A stretch of DNA of 64,000 nucleotides, taken from contig NZ_JAQOWX010000011.1 of the NCBI RefSeq assembly GCF_028462495.1, positions 13,951 through 77,950 on the forward strand. Reading direction: 5' to 3'. The DNA is from Roseateles_E sp005503085 (lineage in GTDB: Bacteria; Pseudomonadota; Gammaproteobacteria; Burkholderiales; Burkholderiaceae_C). The notes under the pieces were generated by a model. That model saw only the letters and a program-made list of their open reading frames with translations, made no database searches and was not told where the DNA came from. Below are positions 1-8,736 of this stretch, piece after piece (the stretch's first letter is position 1; each line of letters starts with the position of its first letter). The translations under genes were made by a program, and so were the position numbers.

Positions 1-2386
1 CGGCGGTGAAGGCCAGCAGCGCCGGGTCGGCGCCGGTCTGCTCGCCGATGCGGGTGTTGTAGAGCTGTTCGCAGGCCCAGGCACCTTCGCCGAAGGCGTT
101 CAGCCCGACCATGCGCGAGCTGCCCTTGAGCGTGTGGAAGGCCCGTCGCACCGTGGTCAGCTGCTCGACATCGTGGTGGTCCTGCTCCAGCAGCGCCAAG
201 GCCTCGCGGGCATTGGCGATCACCTCCTCGGCTTCCTCCAGGAAGATGGGCAGCATGTCCTCGTCGAGCTGCGGTGACGCGCTGACCGGCGCGGCGACCG
301 GCACGGCGGCCGGCGCATGCGCTTCGAGGAACTGGTTGAGCGATTGCGCGGCCTGGGCCAGCGCGGTGTCGAGCTCTTCGTCCGCCAACGGGGCCAGGTC
401 TTGCGCCGACGGGTCCAGCGGCAGCGGCAGGGTCGGCAGGGCCTCGTCGAGCAGGCGCTGGGCCGATTGCGCAGCATGGGCCAAGCCCGGTTCGTCGGCG
501 GCGCGGGCCTGCTGCGACAGCCGCTCGAGATCGCGCGCCAGCTCCTCGGCCGGACGCTCGCCATCGGCCGCAGCCTGGGCCGCCGCCTGCACCTGGCTCA
601 GCAGGCTCGGTTCGGCAGCGCTGTCCAGCGGCGGCAGACTCACCGCATCGCTGCGCCGGCCCATCACCGCATCGAGCCGGCCCGTGGCCTCGTCGAAATG
701 GAACATGCGCTTGGCCAGCTGGGGCTGGACGCTGAGCATGTCAATCATGAAACCCAAAGCGCCCAGATTGTTGGCCAGGCGCTCGAACAGCTCGCGCGGG
801 CCGGCCAGCTCGGGATCGACCTCGGTATTGGCCAGCGCATCGACCTCGTCGCGCATGCGCACGGTGGCTTGGGCCGCCTGGTCCAGGCCCAGCACGGTCA
901 GCACGCCGCGCATGGTCTGCAGCTGGCCCGGCACCGGGATCAGCACTTGGCGCTGGCTCGGATTGCGGAAGTACTCGTCGGCCAGGCGCTCGACCTCGGA
1001 CAGGCTGGCGCGCAACTCGTGCACGACGCTGCCCAGCGTCTGGCGATCCGAGACGCGGCGGTACAGATCCTCCATCCAGGCTTCCAGCGGCGCCGGCGGC
1101 TCGCCATGCGAGACCGCCTCGACCCGCTGCGCCAGCCGGCGCACGCGCTCGGCTTGCTCGGGCTGGTCGAAGGCCGCATCGTCCAGCGCCGCCTCGACGT
1201 AAAGCAGACCGGTGGCCACTTCCATCGCCAGATCGGGCTTGGGCGGCTGGTTGGAACGCAGCGTCGCGACGACCGCGCGCTGCAGCGTCTCGCCCAGCAC
1301 CTCGCCGCTGGGGAAGAGTCGGCCCAGCGATTCGTTCAGGCCGGCGAACTGTTCGTCCAGGCCGGCCAGACGGTGGGTCTCGCCCTCGGCCGCCGAGGAC
1401 CAGCTTTCCTTGGCCTGGCTGACACGCCGGCGCGCCTGCGAGACCCAGGCCGGGTCGATGCGACCCAGCGAATCGTCCTCGTAATTGCCGCCGGACTCCT
1501 CGCCCAGGCCATAAGCCTCGCGCACCGCCATCAGCCGCGCTGCGGCGGGGTCGGGGCGCGCCTGGGCGCAGAAGAACAACAGGTCATGGGCCAGGCGCTG
1601 CGAGGCCGCCGCGCCGCCGGCACGCAGCTGCGACAACAGGCGCGAGCCCAGCCGCTTGGCATAGGTATCGGGGTTGAGCAGACCCAGTGCCTGGGCCTGG
1701 TATTGGGCCGCCGCCAACTGCCACAAGGTGCGCGCCTGCGCGCCGGCCAGTCCGGCCGCCAATCCGGCGCACAGATCGCTGAGCAGGCCCGCATGCTCGG
1801 GCCGCGGTGAGCGCATCTGCTTGAGCAAGCTGGCCTCGAAGGCGCGGCGCACGGCCTCCGGTGCCAACGGCTTGGCCACCGGGTCGACCGGCAGATCGCG
1901 CCAGGCGAACTCCTGCGGCCACAGATCGGCCGGATGGATGCGCTCGGCGCCGTTGAGCGTCTGCAGCTCGCGGTAAGGCGGGAACAGCGCCAGGCTGGAG
2001 GTCTTGTTGCCGGCCAGCAGACGGGCCACAAAAGACAGCAGCGCAAAGTCGGCGCGCTCGATGATCTCAACCGTCGCCAGATCGATGTTCAGCGGCTGCT
2101 GGGCCAGGTTCTGCACCGCCGTCTCGGCGGCGCGCAGCACCGTGGCGCCGCCGGGCAGGCCCACCAGCACCAGCACGCCGGCGACCTGGTGCAGCTGCGC
2201 GGCGGCCGCCAGCAGCGGCGGGCTGGCCGGCGCGTCGATGCCCAGTACCGAGACCCTGCCATCGGCCTCGCGCAGGAAGCGGCGCAGCGTCTTGTGAACC
2301 GACTCGAGCGAGCGGCGCAGCTCTTCCTGCACCCAGGCCAGCGGGCTGAGATCGGGCGGAAACTCGGAATCGCGCGGGAGGTCCAT
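1..2386 (-). CDS. pilL: PilL/ChpA-type chemotaxis hybrid histidine kinase (3' truncated by window edge)
   Basis: This is the N-terminal part (about 795 codons) of a CheA-like kinase of the type IV pilus chemosensory (Pil-Chp) system; the reading frame stays open to base 1. The start ATG at 2386 gives MDLPRDSEFPPDLSPLAWVQ. A long helical region with degenerate histidine-phosphotransfer modules is followed by a clear Hpt domain with the motif RRAFHTLKGSSRMVGL, whose phosphorylatable His is about residue 751. Further Hpt, kinase, CheW-like and receiver domains expected for the family would lie outside the window. It is last in the run pilG-pilH-pilI-pilJ, which supports the assignment. ChpA is an equivalent name; the choice between them is by convention. 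Confidence 0.85.
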   Translation of the reverse strand, partial: MDLPRDSEFPPDLSPLAWVQEELRRSLESVHKTLRRFLREADGRVSVLGIDAPASPPLLAAAAQLHQVAGVLVLVGLPGGATVLRAAETAVQNLAQQPLNIDLATVEIIERADFALLSFVARLLAGNKTSSLALFPPYRELQTLNGAERIHPADLWPQEFAWRDLPVDPVAKPLAPEAVRRAFEASLLKQMRSPRPEHAGLLSDLCAGLAAGLAGAQARTLWQLAAAQYQAQALGLLNPDTYAKRLGSRLLSQLRAGGAAASQRLAHDLLFFCAQARPDPAAARLMAVREAYGLGEESGGNYEDDSLGRIDPAWVSQARRRVSQAKESWSSAAEGETHRLAGLDEQFAGLNESLGRLFPSGEVLGETLQRAVVATLRSNQPPKPDLAMEVATGLLYVEAALDDAAFDQPEQAERVRRLAQRVEAVSHGEPPAPLEAWMEDLYRRVSDRQTLGSVVHELRASLSEVERLADEYFRNPSQRQVLIPVPGQLQTMRGVLTVLGLDQAAQATVRMRDEVDALANTEVDPELAGPRELFERLANNLGALGFMIDMLSVQPQLAKRMFHFDEATGRLDAVMGRRSDAVSLPPLDSAAEPSLLSQVQAAAQAAADGERPAEELARDLERLSQQARAADEPGLAHAAQSAQRLLDEALPTLPLPLDPSAQDLAPLADEELDTALAQAAQSLNQFLEAHAPAAVPVAAPVSASPQLDEDMLPIFLEEAEEVIANAREALALLEQDHHDVEQLTTVRRAFHTLKGSSRMVGLNAFGEGAWACEQLYNTRIGEQTGADPALLAFTA

Positions 2387-2425
2387 GCTTGCCTTGTCGT
2401 CTATGCTGGGGCGGCGCTCAGGCGC

Positions 2426-4693
2426 TCAACCAATCTTGAAGCGGGACACCGAAGCGCGCAGAGCCTCGGCCGACCGCGACAGCTCATGCACCATCTGGGC
2501 GGTCGAGCGCGTGCCCTCGCCGGTCTGTTCGGTCACGGCAAAGATGTGCTGGATATTGGCGGCCACCTCGTTGGCGGCGCGCGCCTCGCTGAGCGCCTGC
2601 GTCGAGATCTGCGCGATCAGCTGGTCCAGGCGGCGCGACACCGTGTCGATCTCTTCCAGTGCCGAGCCGGCCGCATCCGACAGTTTCGTCCCCTGCACCA
2701 CACCGACGGTGGAGCGCTCCATCGCGGCCACCGCATCCTGGGTGTCGGTCTGAATCGTCTTGACCAGCGCGGCAATCCGGCGCGTCGCATCGCCGGAGCG
2801 CTCGGCCAGGCGCTGCACTTCCTCGGCCACCACCGAGAAGCCGCGACCGGCCTCGCCGGCCGAGGCGGCCTGGATCGCGGCGTTCAGCGCCAGCACATTG
2901 GTTTGCTCGGTAATGTCCGAGATCAGCTCGGTGATCTCGCCGATCTCCTGCGAGCTTTCGCCCAGGCGCTTGATGCGCTTGGAGGTTTCCTGGATCGACT
3001 CGCGGATCGAGTTCATGCCGCCGATATTGTTCTGCACCGCCTCGCGGCCGGTCTCGGCCGCCTGGCGCGACTGGCGCGCCACCTCGGCGGTCTGCTGGGC
3101 CTGGGCGCTCACCTCATTGATGCGGCCGGCCATCTGCAGCACGGCCTCGCCGGTGGCGCGGATCTCGTGCAGCTGTTCGGTCGAGGCGGCCAGCAGCTCG
3201 GTCGAGGTCTGGTCGACCTGGCCGGTGGTGTCGGTCACGCGGGCGGCCGTGCTCTGCACCTGGCTGACCAGGCTGCGCAGCTCTTCCACCGTGTAGTTCA
3301 CCGAGTCGGCGATCGCGCCGGTGATGTCCTCGGTCACAGTGGCCTGCTGGGTCAGATCGCCCTCGGCCACCGCCTGCAGCTCGTTCATCAAACGCAAAAT
3401 CGCTGCCTGGTTGGCGTCGTTGACGCGCTTGGCTTCCTGTTCCTGGGCCTCGGCTTCGCGCTTCTGCGCCTCGGCCATCGCCGCACGCTGGGCCTGGCCG
3501 GACACATAAAGCCGCAGGAAACCGAGCGCACCGACCACCAGCGCGGCCAGCGAGGCCAGCAGCAGCAGGCCGCTCCACCAGGTGATGCCGCCACCGCCTT
3601 CCAGCTCGGCGGCGATCTGCTCCAGGCTGCGGCGCACCGGCTCGCTGTCGGCCAGGATGCTGGACTGGGCCTCACGGGCCGACACCAGGCCCTGCAGATT
3701 CGACAGAATCGCGGCCGCCTGGGTGCGGGTGTCCTCGTACTGCTTGAGCAGGGTGTTCAGACGTTCGCGCAGCTCCGGGTCGCGGGCGCCGGGCAGGCGC
3801 AGCTCGGGGTTGCCCTTGAGCAGGCCCTCGGTGATCTCCTTGAAGGTGTTCAAGTCCTTGCCGAGCAGGAACACCGCCTCGGGGCTGACGCCTTCCTGGG
3901 TCAGGAACTCGTTGGCGCTCTTGCCGATGCGCTGGGTCAGCATCACCAGCTGGCCCACGGCCGAGATCTCGCCCAGCGAGGCGCCCTGCTGCAGCGACAG
4001 CGAGGCGACGGCCTCGGCGCTCTCCAGCAGGTCGGAACTCTGGCGGTTGATGCTGCGCAAGGCCTGACCCACCTGGGTCAGCACCTTCTCCTGGGCCAGC
4101 ACCACCTTGCCGTTCTTGTCGGCACGGGTGATCAGCGGCTCGACCTCGTCCAGGCCTTGCTGGACCGCCGCCTGGCCCTGCGCGCCCTCGCGCAGCTGGG
4201 GCACGATGCCGGTCAGCACGCCGACGCTCTCGCGCAGCTCGCCGAAGGCCGCCGCATTGCCGACCAGGGCCGAGGACACCGACTTGGCCATGCGCTGCGA
4301 CTGCATCAGCGCCTGGCCGGTGGCGCGCACCTGGGCCGAGGTGCGGTTGGCGTTGACCAGAATCAGGCTGACGCTGGCCGCCGTGCCGATCAGGCCGAAG
4401 GCCACCAGCGCCGTCAGCAGCGCCTGGCGCCCGCTCTTGGCCGCCGGGGCGAAGGCCGCCGCCGCGCCGCCTTCGGCCGCGACGGTGCTGGCAAAGGCGC
4501 TGCTGGTCTCGGGGAACTCGGTGCCGGCCAGCTCGGTCGGCACGGCCTCGGAAATGATGGAGGACTCGGAGCGCGGCGGCTCGCTGAGCGGCCCGCTGAG
4601 CGTGCCCAGAGGCATGGCGGCCGAGTGCGAAGACCCGGCGGACGTGGCGTCCTCGGTCTTGCCCAGATTCTTGATCTTGTCCAGGAAGCTCAT
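2426..4693 (-). CDS. pilJ: PilJ-like methyl-accepting chemotaxis protein
   Basis: This is the transmembrane chemoreceptor feeding the PilL/ChpA kinase that controls type IV pilus twitching. The 755-residue protein has a low-complexity cytoplasmic N-terminus, a first membrane segment at about 91-113, a periplasmic PilJ-type region containing QSQRMAKS near 131-138, and a second membrane segment at about 372-396. A HAMP-like linker follows, then the MCP signalling hairpin around 595-625 (EQTNVLALNAAIQAA, EAGRGFSVVAEEVQRLAERS). It lies 39 bp upstream of the pilL start and 49 bp downstream of pilI. The long N-terminal extension before TM1 is the only unusual feature. Confidence 0.93.
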   Translation of the reverse strand: MSFLDKIKNLGKTEDATSAGSSHSAAMPLGTLSGPLSEPPRSESSIISEAVPTELAGTEFPETSSAFASTVAAEGGAAAAFAPAAKSGRQALLTALVAFGLIGTAASVSLILVNANRTSAQVRATGQALMQSQRMAKSVSSALVGNAAAFGELRESVGVLTGIVPQLREGAQGQAAVQQGLDEVEPLITRADKNGKVVLAQEKVLTQVGQALRSINRQSSDLLESAEAVASLSLQQGASLGEISAVGQLVMLTQRIGKSANEFLTQEGVSPEAVFLLGKDLNTFKEITEGLLKGNPELRLPGARDPELRERLNTLLKQYEDTRTQAAAILSNLQGLVSAREAQSSILADSEPVRRSLEQIAAELEGGGGITWWSGLLLLASLAALVVGALGFLRLYVSGQAQRAAMAEAQKREAEAQEQEAKRVNDANQAAILRLMNELQAVAEGDLTQQATVTEDITGAIADSVNYTVEELRSLVSQVQSTAARVTDTTGQVDQTSTELLAASTEQLHEIRATGEAVLQMAGRINEVSAQAQQTAEVARQSRQAAETGREAVQNNIGGMNSIRESIQETSKRIKRLGESSQEIGEITELISDITEQTNVLALNAAIQAASAGEAGRGFSVVAEEVQRLAERSGDATRRIAALVKTIQTDTQDAVAAMERSTVGVVQGTKLSDAAGSALEEIDTVSRRLDQLIAQISTQALSEARAANEVAANIQHIFAVTEQTGEGTRSTAQMVHELSRSAEALRASVSRFKIG

Positions 4694-4742
4694 CTCACCC
4701 TCGTGAAGTCGGTGGTTGACAGCGGCCGCTCAGGCGACACGC

Positions 4743-5264
4743 TCAGGCCACAATCCGAAGAAACTGCTCGTGTCTGGCCAGCGCTTCCAGGTCTATCACC
4801 TGCCAGCGACGGCCGTCTTGATCTCGCATCACCCCGCCCGCAAAACGCGGCTGCGGCGTCGCCGCATCGGCTGTCTCGGCCTGCATTGCGCCGCGCAGGC
4901 CCAGCAGGCGGTCGACCATCAGCGCGCAGTTGATGCCCAGATCGGGGTTGATCGCGATCAGCCGCGCCCCTTCCGACCGTGTCACCGCCGCCGCATCCCG
5001 CAGGCCCAAAAAGGCCGCCAGATCGACCACCGTGTGCAGGCCGCCGCGCAGATTGGCCACGCCCAGCAGCCAGGGCTGGGCATAGGGCACGGTCTGCAGG
5101 GGCACCGGCGTGAAGATCTCGGAGGCCTGCAGCAGCGAGAACAGCAGTGGCATGCCGGCGCACTCGACCGCCAGCCAGTTCGCCTGCTGCGGCTGCTCGC
5201 GCGCGGCCTGCATGCGCTGCGCGAGGCGTTGCTGGAGTTCGCGCAGGGCTTGCTTATTGCTCAT
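4743..5264 (-). CDS. pilI: PilI-like CheW adaptor
   Basis: A CheW-domain scaffold protein (173 residues) that would couple the PilJ receptor to the PilL/ChpA kinase in the cytoplasm. The protein opens with a basic/Gln-rich helix, then a CheW fold with recognisable pieces: NWLAVECAGMPLLFSLLQAS, VANLRGGLHTVVDLAAFLG, and INCALMVDRLLGLRG. It sits between pilH and pilJ. The start at 5264 is only 6 bp from the pilH stop, so the genes are probably cotranscribed. A general CheW is the alternative reading; position makes PilI far likelier. Confidence 0.9.
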   Translation of the reverse strand: MSNKQALRELQQRLAQRMQAAREQPQQANWLAVECAGMPLLFSLLQASEIFTPVPLQTVPYAQPWLLGVANLRGGLHTVVDLAAFLGLRDAAAVTRSEGARLIAINPDLGINCALMVDRLLGLRGAMQAETADAATPQPRFAGGVMRDQDGRRWQVIDLEALARHEQFLRIVA

Positions 5265-5270
5265 ACGCGC

Positions 5271-5636
5271 TCAGCCGAGTGCTTTGATCTTGGCCAGCAA
5301 CTCCTCGGCCTTGACCGGCTTGACCACATAGTCACGCGCGCCCTGGCGCATGCCCCAGACCTTGTCGGTCTCCTGATTCTTGCTGGTGCACATGATCACC
5401 GGCACATCGGCGAAACGCTCGTCGCGGGTGATCGCGCGGGTCAGCTGGAAGCCGTTCTGGCCCGGCATCACGACGTCCATCAGGATCAGATCGGGCTTTT
5501 CCTCGGCCAGGCGTTTCATCGCCTCCTCGCCGTTCTCGGCGGTGCGCACCTCGTAACCGCGCTTGAGCAGCATCTCGCTGAGATGGTGCAACTCGGTCTT
5601 GGAATCATCCACCAGCAATATCTTCTGGATAGGCAT
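5271..5636 (-). CDS. pilH: PilH-like single-domain response regulator
   Basis: A 121-residue CheY-like receiver. The acidic pocket is DD at 10-11, the phospho-acceptor is Asp54 in LILMDVVMPGQNGFQL, the switch Thr/Ser is in IMCTSK (83-85) and the conserved Lys is in VVKPVK (Lys106). There is no output domain, so it should act by protein contact, in this pathway on the pilus-retraction side in studied Pil-Chp systems. It lies between pilG and pilI on the same strand, 50 bp downstream of pilG. PilH rather than PilG is assigned from gene order and from the KxxETDKVWGMRQGARDY segment typical of PilH proteins. Confidence 0.92.
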   Translation of the reverse strand: MPIQKILLVDDSKTELHHLSEMLLKRGYEVRTAENGEEAMKRLAEEKPDLILMDVVMPGQNGFQLTRAITRDERFADVPVIMCTSKNQETDKVWGMRQGARDYVVKPVKAEELLAKIKALG

Positions 5637-5686
5637 CTCGTGCTCCTCGCGCTGCCTCTAAAGGGCATCCCTGTGGATTGAAGAAC

Positions 5687-6094
5687 TCAGCCGGCGCGAC
5701 GGTGCTGCTGCACCGCCTGCAAAAGCTGATCCTTGGTGAAGGGTTTGGTCAGATAGTCTTGCGAGCCCACCATGCGGCCTCGCGCCTTGTCGAACAGGCC
5801 GTCCTTGCTCGACAGCATGATGACAGGCACGCCGGCAAACAGGGGATTGCGCTTGATGATGGCGCAGGTCTGGTAGCCATCCAGGCGCGGCATCAGGATG
5901 TCGCAGAACACCAGATCGGGTTGGTAGTCGCTGAGCTTGGACAGCGCGTCAAAGCCATCTTCCGCCAGCACCACCTGGTGGCCGGCCTGCTTCAGAAAAA
6001 TCTCGGCGCTGCGGCGTATCGTGTTGCTGTCATCGATGACCAGCACCTTGGAGATTACGCCCGCGCTCATGCCTGCCGGTGCCTGCGAGTCCAA
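5687..6094 (-). CDS. pilG: PilG-like response regulator
   Basis: A 135-residue CheY-like receiver, first gene of the Pil-Chp run, expected to promote pilus extension when phosphorylated. It shows DD at 21-22, phospho-acceptor Asp65 in LVFCDILMPRLDGYQ, SSK at 95-97 and Lys117 in LTKPFT. The likely start is TTG at 6094: an AGGAG-type ribosome site sits about 7 bases ahead of it, whereas the in-frame ATG at 6070 has none. Using the ATG would give a 127-residue protein beginning MSAGVISKVLVIDD, which would still be complete. Confidence 0.9.
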   Translation of the reverse strand: MDSQAPAGMSAGVISKVLVIDDSNTIRRSAEIFLKQAGHQVVLAEDGFDALSKLSDYQPDLVFCDILMPRLDGYQTCAIIKRNPLFAGVPVIMLSSKDGLFDKARGRMVGSQDYLTKPFTKDQLLQAVQQHRRAG

Positions 6095-6131
6095 TGAATT
6101 TCTCCTAAAGCGAGGCCATGCCGTCGATCAA

Positions 6132-6305
6132 CTAGATACGCACCATCTCGAAGTCTTCCTTGCGAGCGCCGCATTCGGGGCAGGTCCAGTTCATGTCCAC
6201 ATCGGCCCAGGCGGTGCCCGGCGCAATGCCATGCTCCGGATCGCCGGCGGCTTCGTCATAGATCCAGCCACAGATCAGGCACATCCAGGTACTTGCTTCG
6301 GTCAC
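6132..6305 (-). CDS. Rubredoxin
   Basis: A 57-codon gene encoding a rubredoxin, a small one-iron electron carrier. The two iron-binding Cys pairs are present as CLICG (Cys9, Cys12) and CPECG (Cys42, Cys45), with the usual WIYDEAAGDPEHGI and a WTCPECGA core. The start is GTG at 6305 (MTEASTWMCLICG); an internal ATG at codon 8 is too close to the first Cys pair to be likely. It is divergent from thiD across a 163-bp gap and follows the same strand as pilG. The rubredoxin-thiD-hemL arrangement is common in Burkholderiales. The electron partner cannot be told from the window. Confidence 0.93.
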   Translation of the reverse strand: MTEASTWMCLICGWIYDEAAGDPEHGIAPGTAWADVDMNWTCPECGARKEDFEMVRI

Positions 6306-6323
6306 GGTGGGATCGCTTGCTCA

Positions 6324-6343
6324 CTACAATGCGAAGATTGTAG
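6324..6343. promoter_or_regulatory. Inverted repeat CTACAAT-N6-ATTGTAG in divergent intergenic region
   Basis: A perfect 7-bp inverted repeat (6324-6330 and 6337-6343) 18 bp upstream of the rubredoxin start, in the gap shared with thiD. Each arm contains TACAAT, a good sigma70 -10 hexamer, so it may be a pair of divergent -10 elements or an operator. No convincing -35 hexamer is visible at 16-18 bp for either arm. Confidence 0.35.
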
Positions 6344-6468
6344 CCAGCCCGACTTTGCCCCCCATGGGCAGAGTAGGCACGGATGCAACAGCCATTTCGA
6401 TGCTTAGCGGTGCTTAGTCACGCATTGTTTGGGTCCCTGGTAACAGGACCTTTCATCCCTTCCTGACC

Positions 6469-7419
6469 ATGAGCACAGCAGACTTCCCCACCGACCCCGC
6501 ACTGCCCCCCGACGAGCAAGAATCCCCCGCCCCGGCCTGCGTGATGAGTTTCAACGCCAGCGAACCCAGCGGCGCCAGCGGCCTGGCCGGCGATATCGCC
6601 ACCATCGCCGCGATGGGCGCGCATGCGCTGCCGGTCGTCACCGCGATCCTGCTGCGCGACACGGCCGAGGTCTTCGACCAGCATGTGCTGGACAGCGACA
6701 CCGTGGTCGAGCAGGCGCGCAGCATCCTGGAGGACGTGACGATCACGGCCTGGAAGGTCGGCTTTCTCGGCAGCGCCGAAGGTGTCAGCGCGGTGGCCGA
6801 AGTTCTCAGTGATTACCCCGATGTTCCGCTGGTCGCCTATCTGCCTGCCATCTCCTGGCTGGACGAGGAGCAGCAGCAGAGCTATCTGGATGCCTTCCGC
6901 GAGCTGGTGCTGCCACAGACCCATGTGCTGGTCGGCAACCACAAGACCCTGACCGATTTCCTGCTGCCCGACTGGGATGCAGACCGCCCGCCCTCGCCGC
7001 GCGAGCTGGCCGTCGCCGCCGGCCAGCATGGCGCCGAGCATGTGCTGGTGACCGGCATCACCCTGCCCAACCAGTTCATCGACAATGTGCTGGCCAATGC
7101 CCAGGGCCCGATCACAGGCGAGAAGTTCGAGCGCTTCGAGGTCAATTTCATCGGCGCCGGCGATACCTTGTCGGCCGCCATCGCCGCGCTGCTGTCGGTC
7201 GGTGCCGAGGTGCACAGCGCCGTGGCCGAGGCCCTGTCCTTCCTCGACCAATCGCTCGATGCGGGCTTTCGCCCTGGCATGGGCAATGTGCTGCCCGACC
7301 GCTTCTTCTGGGCCCTGCCGCCCGAGGACGAGGAAGGCGCCGAGGCCGCCCTGATCGACCCGCTGGAACCGCTGGTGGCCGACGAGCCCCCGGGCCGGCC
7401 GCCGCGCCGTATGCACTGA
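6469..7419 (+). CDS. thiD: Hydroxymethylpyrimidine/phosphomethylpyrimidine kinase family protein (ThiD-like)
   Basis: A ribokinase-like (Phos_pyr_kin) protein of 316 residues that would phosphorylate HMP/HMP-P in thiamine biosynthesis. The C-terminal catalytic signature NFIGAGDTLSAA is intact, with the catalytic Asp of GAGD at about 232. The N-terminal substrate loop SFNASEPSGASGLAGDIAT corresponds to the usual AGSDPSGGAG region but is divergent (N-A-S-E for G-S-D). The C-terminus has an acidic/proline-rich tail after residue 285 beyond the fold. It is 29 bp upstream of hemL. No other thiamine genes are nearby, so exact substrate specificity is inferred from family only. Confidence 0.82.
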   Translation: MSTADFPTDPALPPDEQESPAPACVMSFNASEPSGASGLAGDIATIAAMGAHALPVVTAILLRDTAEVFDQHVLDSDTVVEQARSILEDVTITAWKVGFLGSAEGVSAVAEVLSDYPDVPLVAYLPAISWLDEEQQQSYLDAFRELVLPQTHVLVGNHKTLTDFLLPDWDADRPPSPRELAVAAGQHGAEHVLVTGITLPNQFIDNVLANAQGPITGEKFERFEVNFIGAGDTLSAAIAALLSVGAEVHSAVAEALSFLDQSLDAGFRPGMGNVLPDRFFWALPPEDEEGAEAALIDPLEPLVADEPPGRPPRRMH

Positions 7420-7448
7420 GCGCCTGCATTGACTCTGTCTTTCCGATC

Positions 7449-8735
7449 ATGACCACGAATCAAGACCTGTTCGAGCGCTCGCAGCGCGTCATCCCTGGCG
7501 GCGTCAATTCGCCGGTGCGCGCCTTCCGCGCCGTCGGCGGCACGCCGCGCTTCATCAAGCGCGGTGAAGGCGCCTATATCGTCGATGCCGAGGGCCGGCG
7601 CTATATCGACTACATCGGCTCCTGGGGCCCGATGATCCTGGGCCACGGCCACCCTGCCGTGCTGGATGCGGTGCTGAGTGCGGCGCGCGAGGGCTTCTCC
7701 TTCGGCGCGCCGACCGAGCGCGAGCTCGAGCTGGCCGAGGAGATCCTGAAGCTGGTGCCCAGCATGGAGCAGGTGCGCCTGGTCAGCTCCGGCACCGAGG
7801 CGACGATGAGCGCGATCCGGCTGGCGCGCGGCGCCACAGGCCGCAGCAAATTCATCAAGTTCGAGGGCTGCTACCACGGCCACACCGACGCGCTGCTGGT
7901 CAAGGCGGGGTCGGGTCTTGCCACTTTCGGCCACCCGACCAGCGCCGGCGTACCGGCCGAGGTCGCCCAGCACACGCTGGTGCTGGAGTACAACAACCTC
8001 GCCCAGCTCGAAGAGGCCTTCGCGCTGCACGGGCCCGAGCTGGCCTGCGTGATCGTCGAGCCGATCGCCGGCAATATGAACTTCGTGCGCGCCAGCCTGC
8101 CCTTCATGAGCCGCATGCGCGAGCTGTGCTCGGCCCATGGCGCGCTGCTGGTGTTCGATGAGGTGATGACGGGCTTTCGCGTCGGCCTGAGCAGCGCGCA
8201 AGGCCACTATGCCAGCCTGATCCCCGGCTTCAAGCCCGATATCAGCGTGTTCGGCAAGGTCATCGGCGGCGGCATGCCGCTGGCCGCCTTTGGTGCCAGC
8301 CGCGACATCATGGCTCACCTCGCCCCGCTGGGCGGCGTCTACCAGGCCGGCACCCTGAGCGGCAACCCGGTCGCCACCGCCTGCGGCTTGGCCACGCTGC
8401 GCGAGATCCAGAAGCCCGGCTTCTTCGACGCGCTGAGCGAGCGCACCCGCAGCCTGGTCGACGGCCTGGTGGCGGTGGCCAAGGACAATGGCGTGCCCTT
8501 CAGCGCCGATTGCCAGGGCGGCATGTTCGGCTTCTTCCTGATGAGCGAGCTGCCGCAGAACTACACCACCGTGATGACGACCGACAAGGAGCGCTTCAAC
8601 CGCTTCTTCCACGGCATGCTCGATGCCGGCGTCTACCTGGCACCCGCGCTGTATGAAGCCGGCTTCGTCAGCGGCGCCCACAGCGCGGCCGATATCGAGG
8701 CCACGCTGGACGCCGCCCGCAGCGCCCTGCGCTGA
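7449..8735 (+). CDS. hemL: Glutamate-1-semialdehyde 2,1-aminomutase
   Basis: A class-III-aminotransferase-fold PLP enzyme (428 residues) converting glutamate-1-semialdehyde to 5-aminolevulinate, an early step of the C5 haem/tetrapyrrole pathway. Visible hallmarks are SQRVIPGGVNSPVRAF at the N-terminus, VSSGTEATMSAIRLAR (phosphate binding), YHGHTDALL, VFDEVMTGFRV, and the PLP lysine in FGKVIGGGMPLAAFG (Lys270). Length matches the E. coli enzyme closely. The stop precedes the downstream HAD gene by 1 bp, so the two are likely cotranscribed. Confidence 0.97.
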   Translation: MTTNQDLFERSQRVIPGGVNSPVRAFRAVGGTPRFIKRGEGAYIVDAEGRRYIDYIGSWGPMILGHGHPAVLDAVLSAAREGFSFGAPTERELELAEEILKLVPSMEQVRLVSSGTEATMSAIRLARGATGRSKFIKFEGCYHGHTDALLVKAGSGLATFGHPTSAGVPAEVAQHTLVLEYNNLAQLEEAFALHGPELACVIVEPIAGNMNFVRASLPFMSRMRELCSAHGALLVFDEVMTGFRVGLSSAQGHYASLIPGFKPDISVFGKVIGGGMPLAAFGASRDIMAHLAPLGGVYQAGTLSGNPVATACGLATLREIQKPGFFDALSERTRSLVDGLVAVAKDNGVPFSADCQGGMFGFFLMSELPQNYTTVMTTDKERFNRFFHGMLDAGVYLAPALYEAGFVSGAHSAADIEATLDAARSALR

Positions 8736-8736
8736 G

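Noticed and set aside
1934..4933. 999-codon open frame on the plus strand opposite pilJ and pilI
   Set aside because: Composition is His/Gly/Arg/Gln-rich with no family features; it is the antisense of well-supported chemosensory genes and arises from high GC.
6306..6468. TPP riboswitch upstream of the thiD-like gene
   Set aside because: No CUGAGA-type thi-box or matching stem arrangement is visible in the 163-bp gap.
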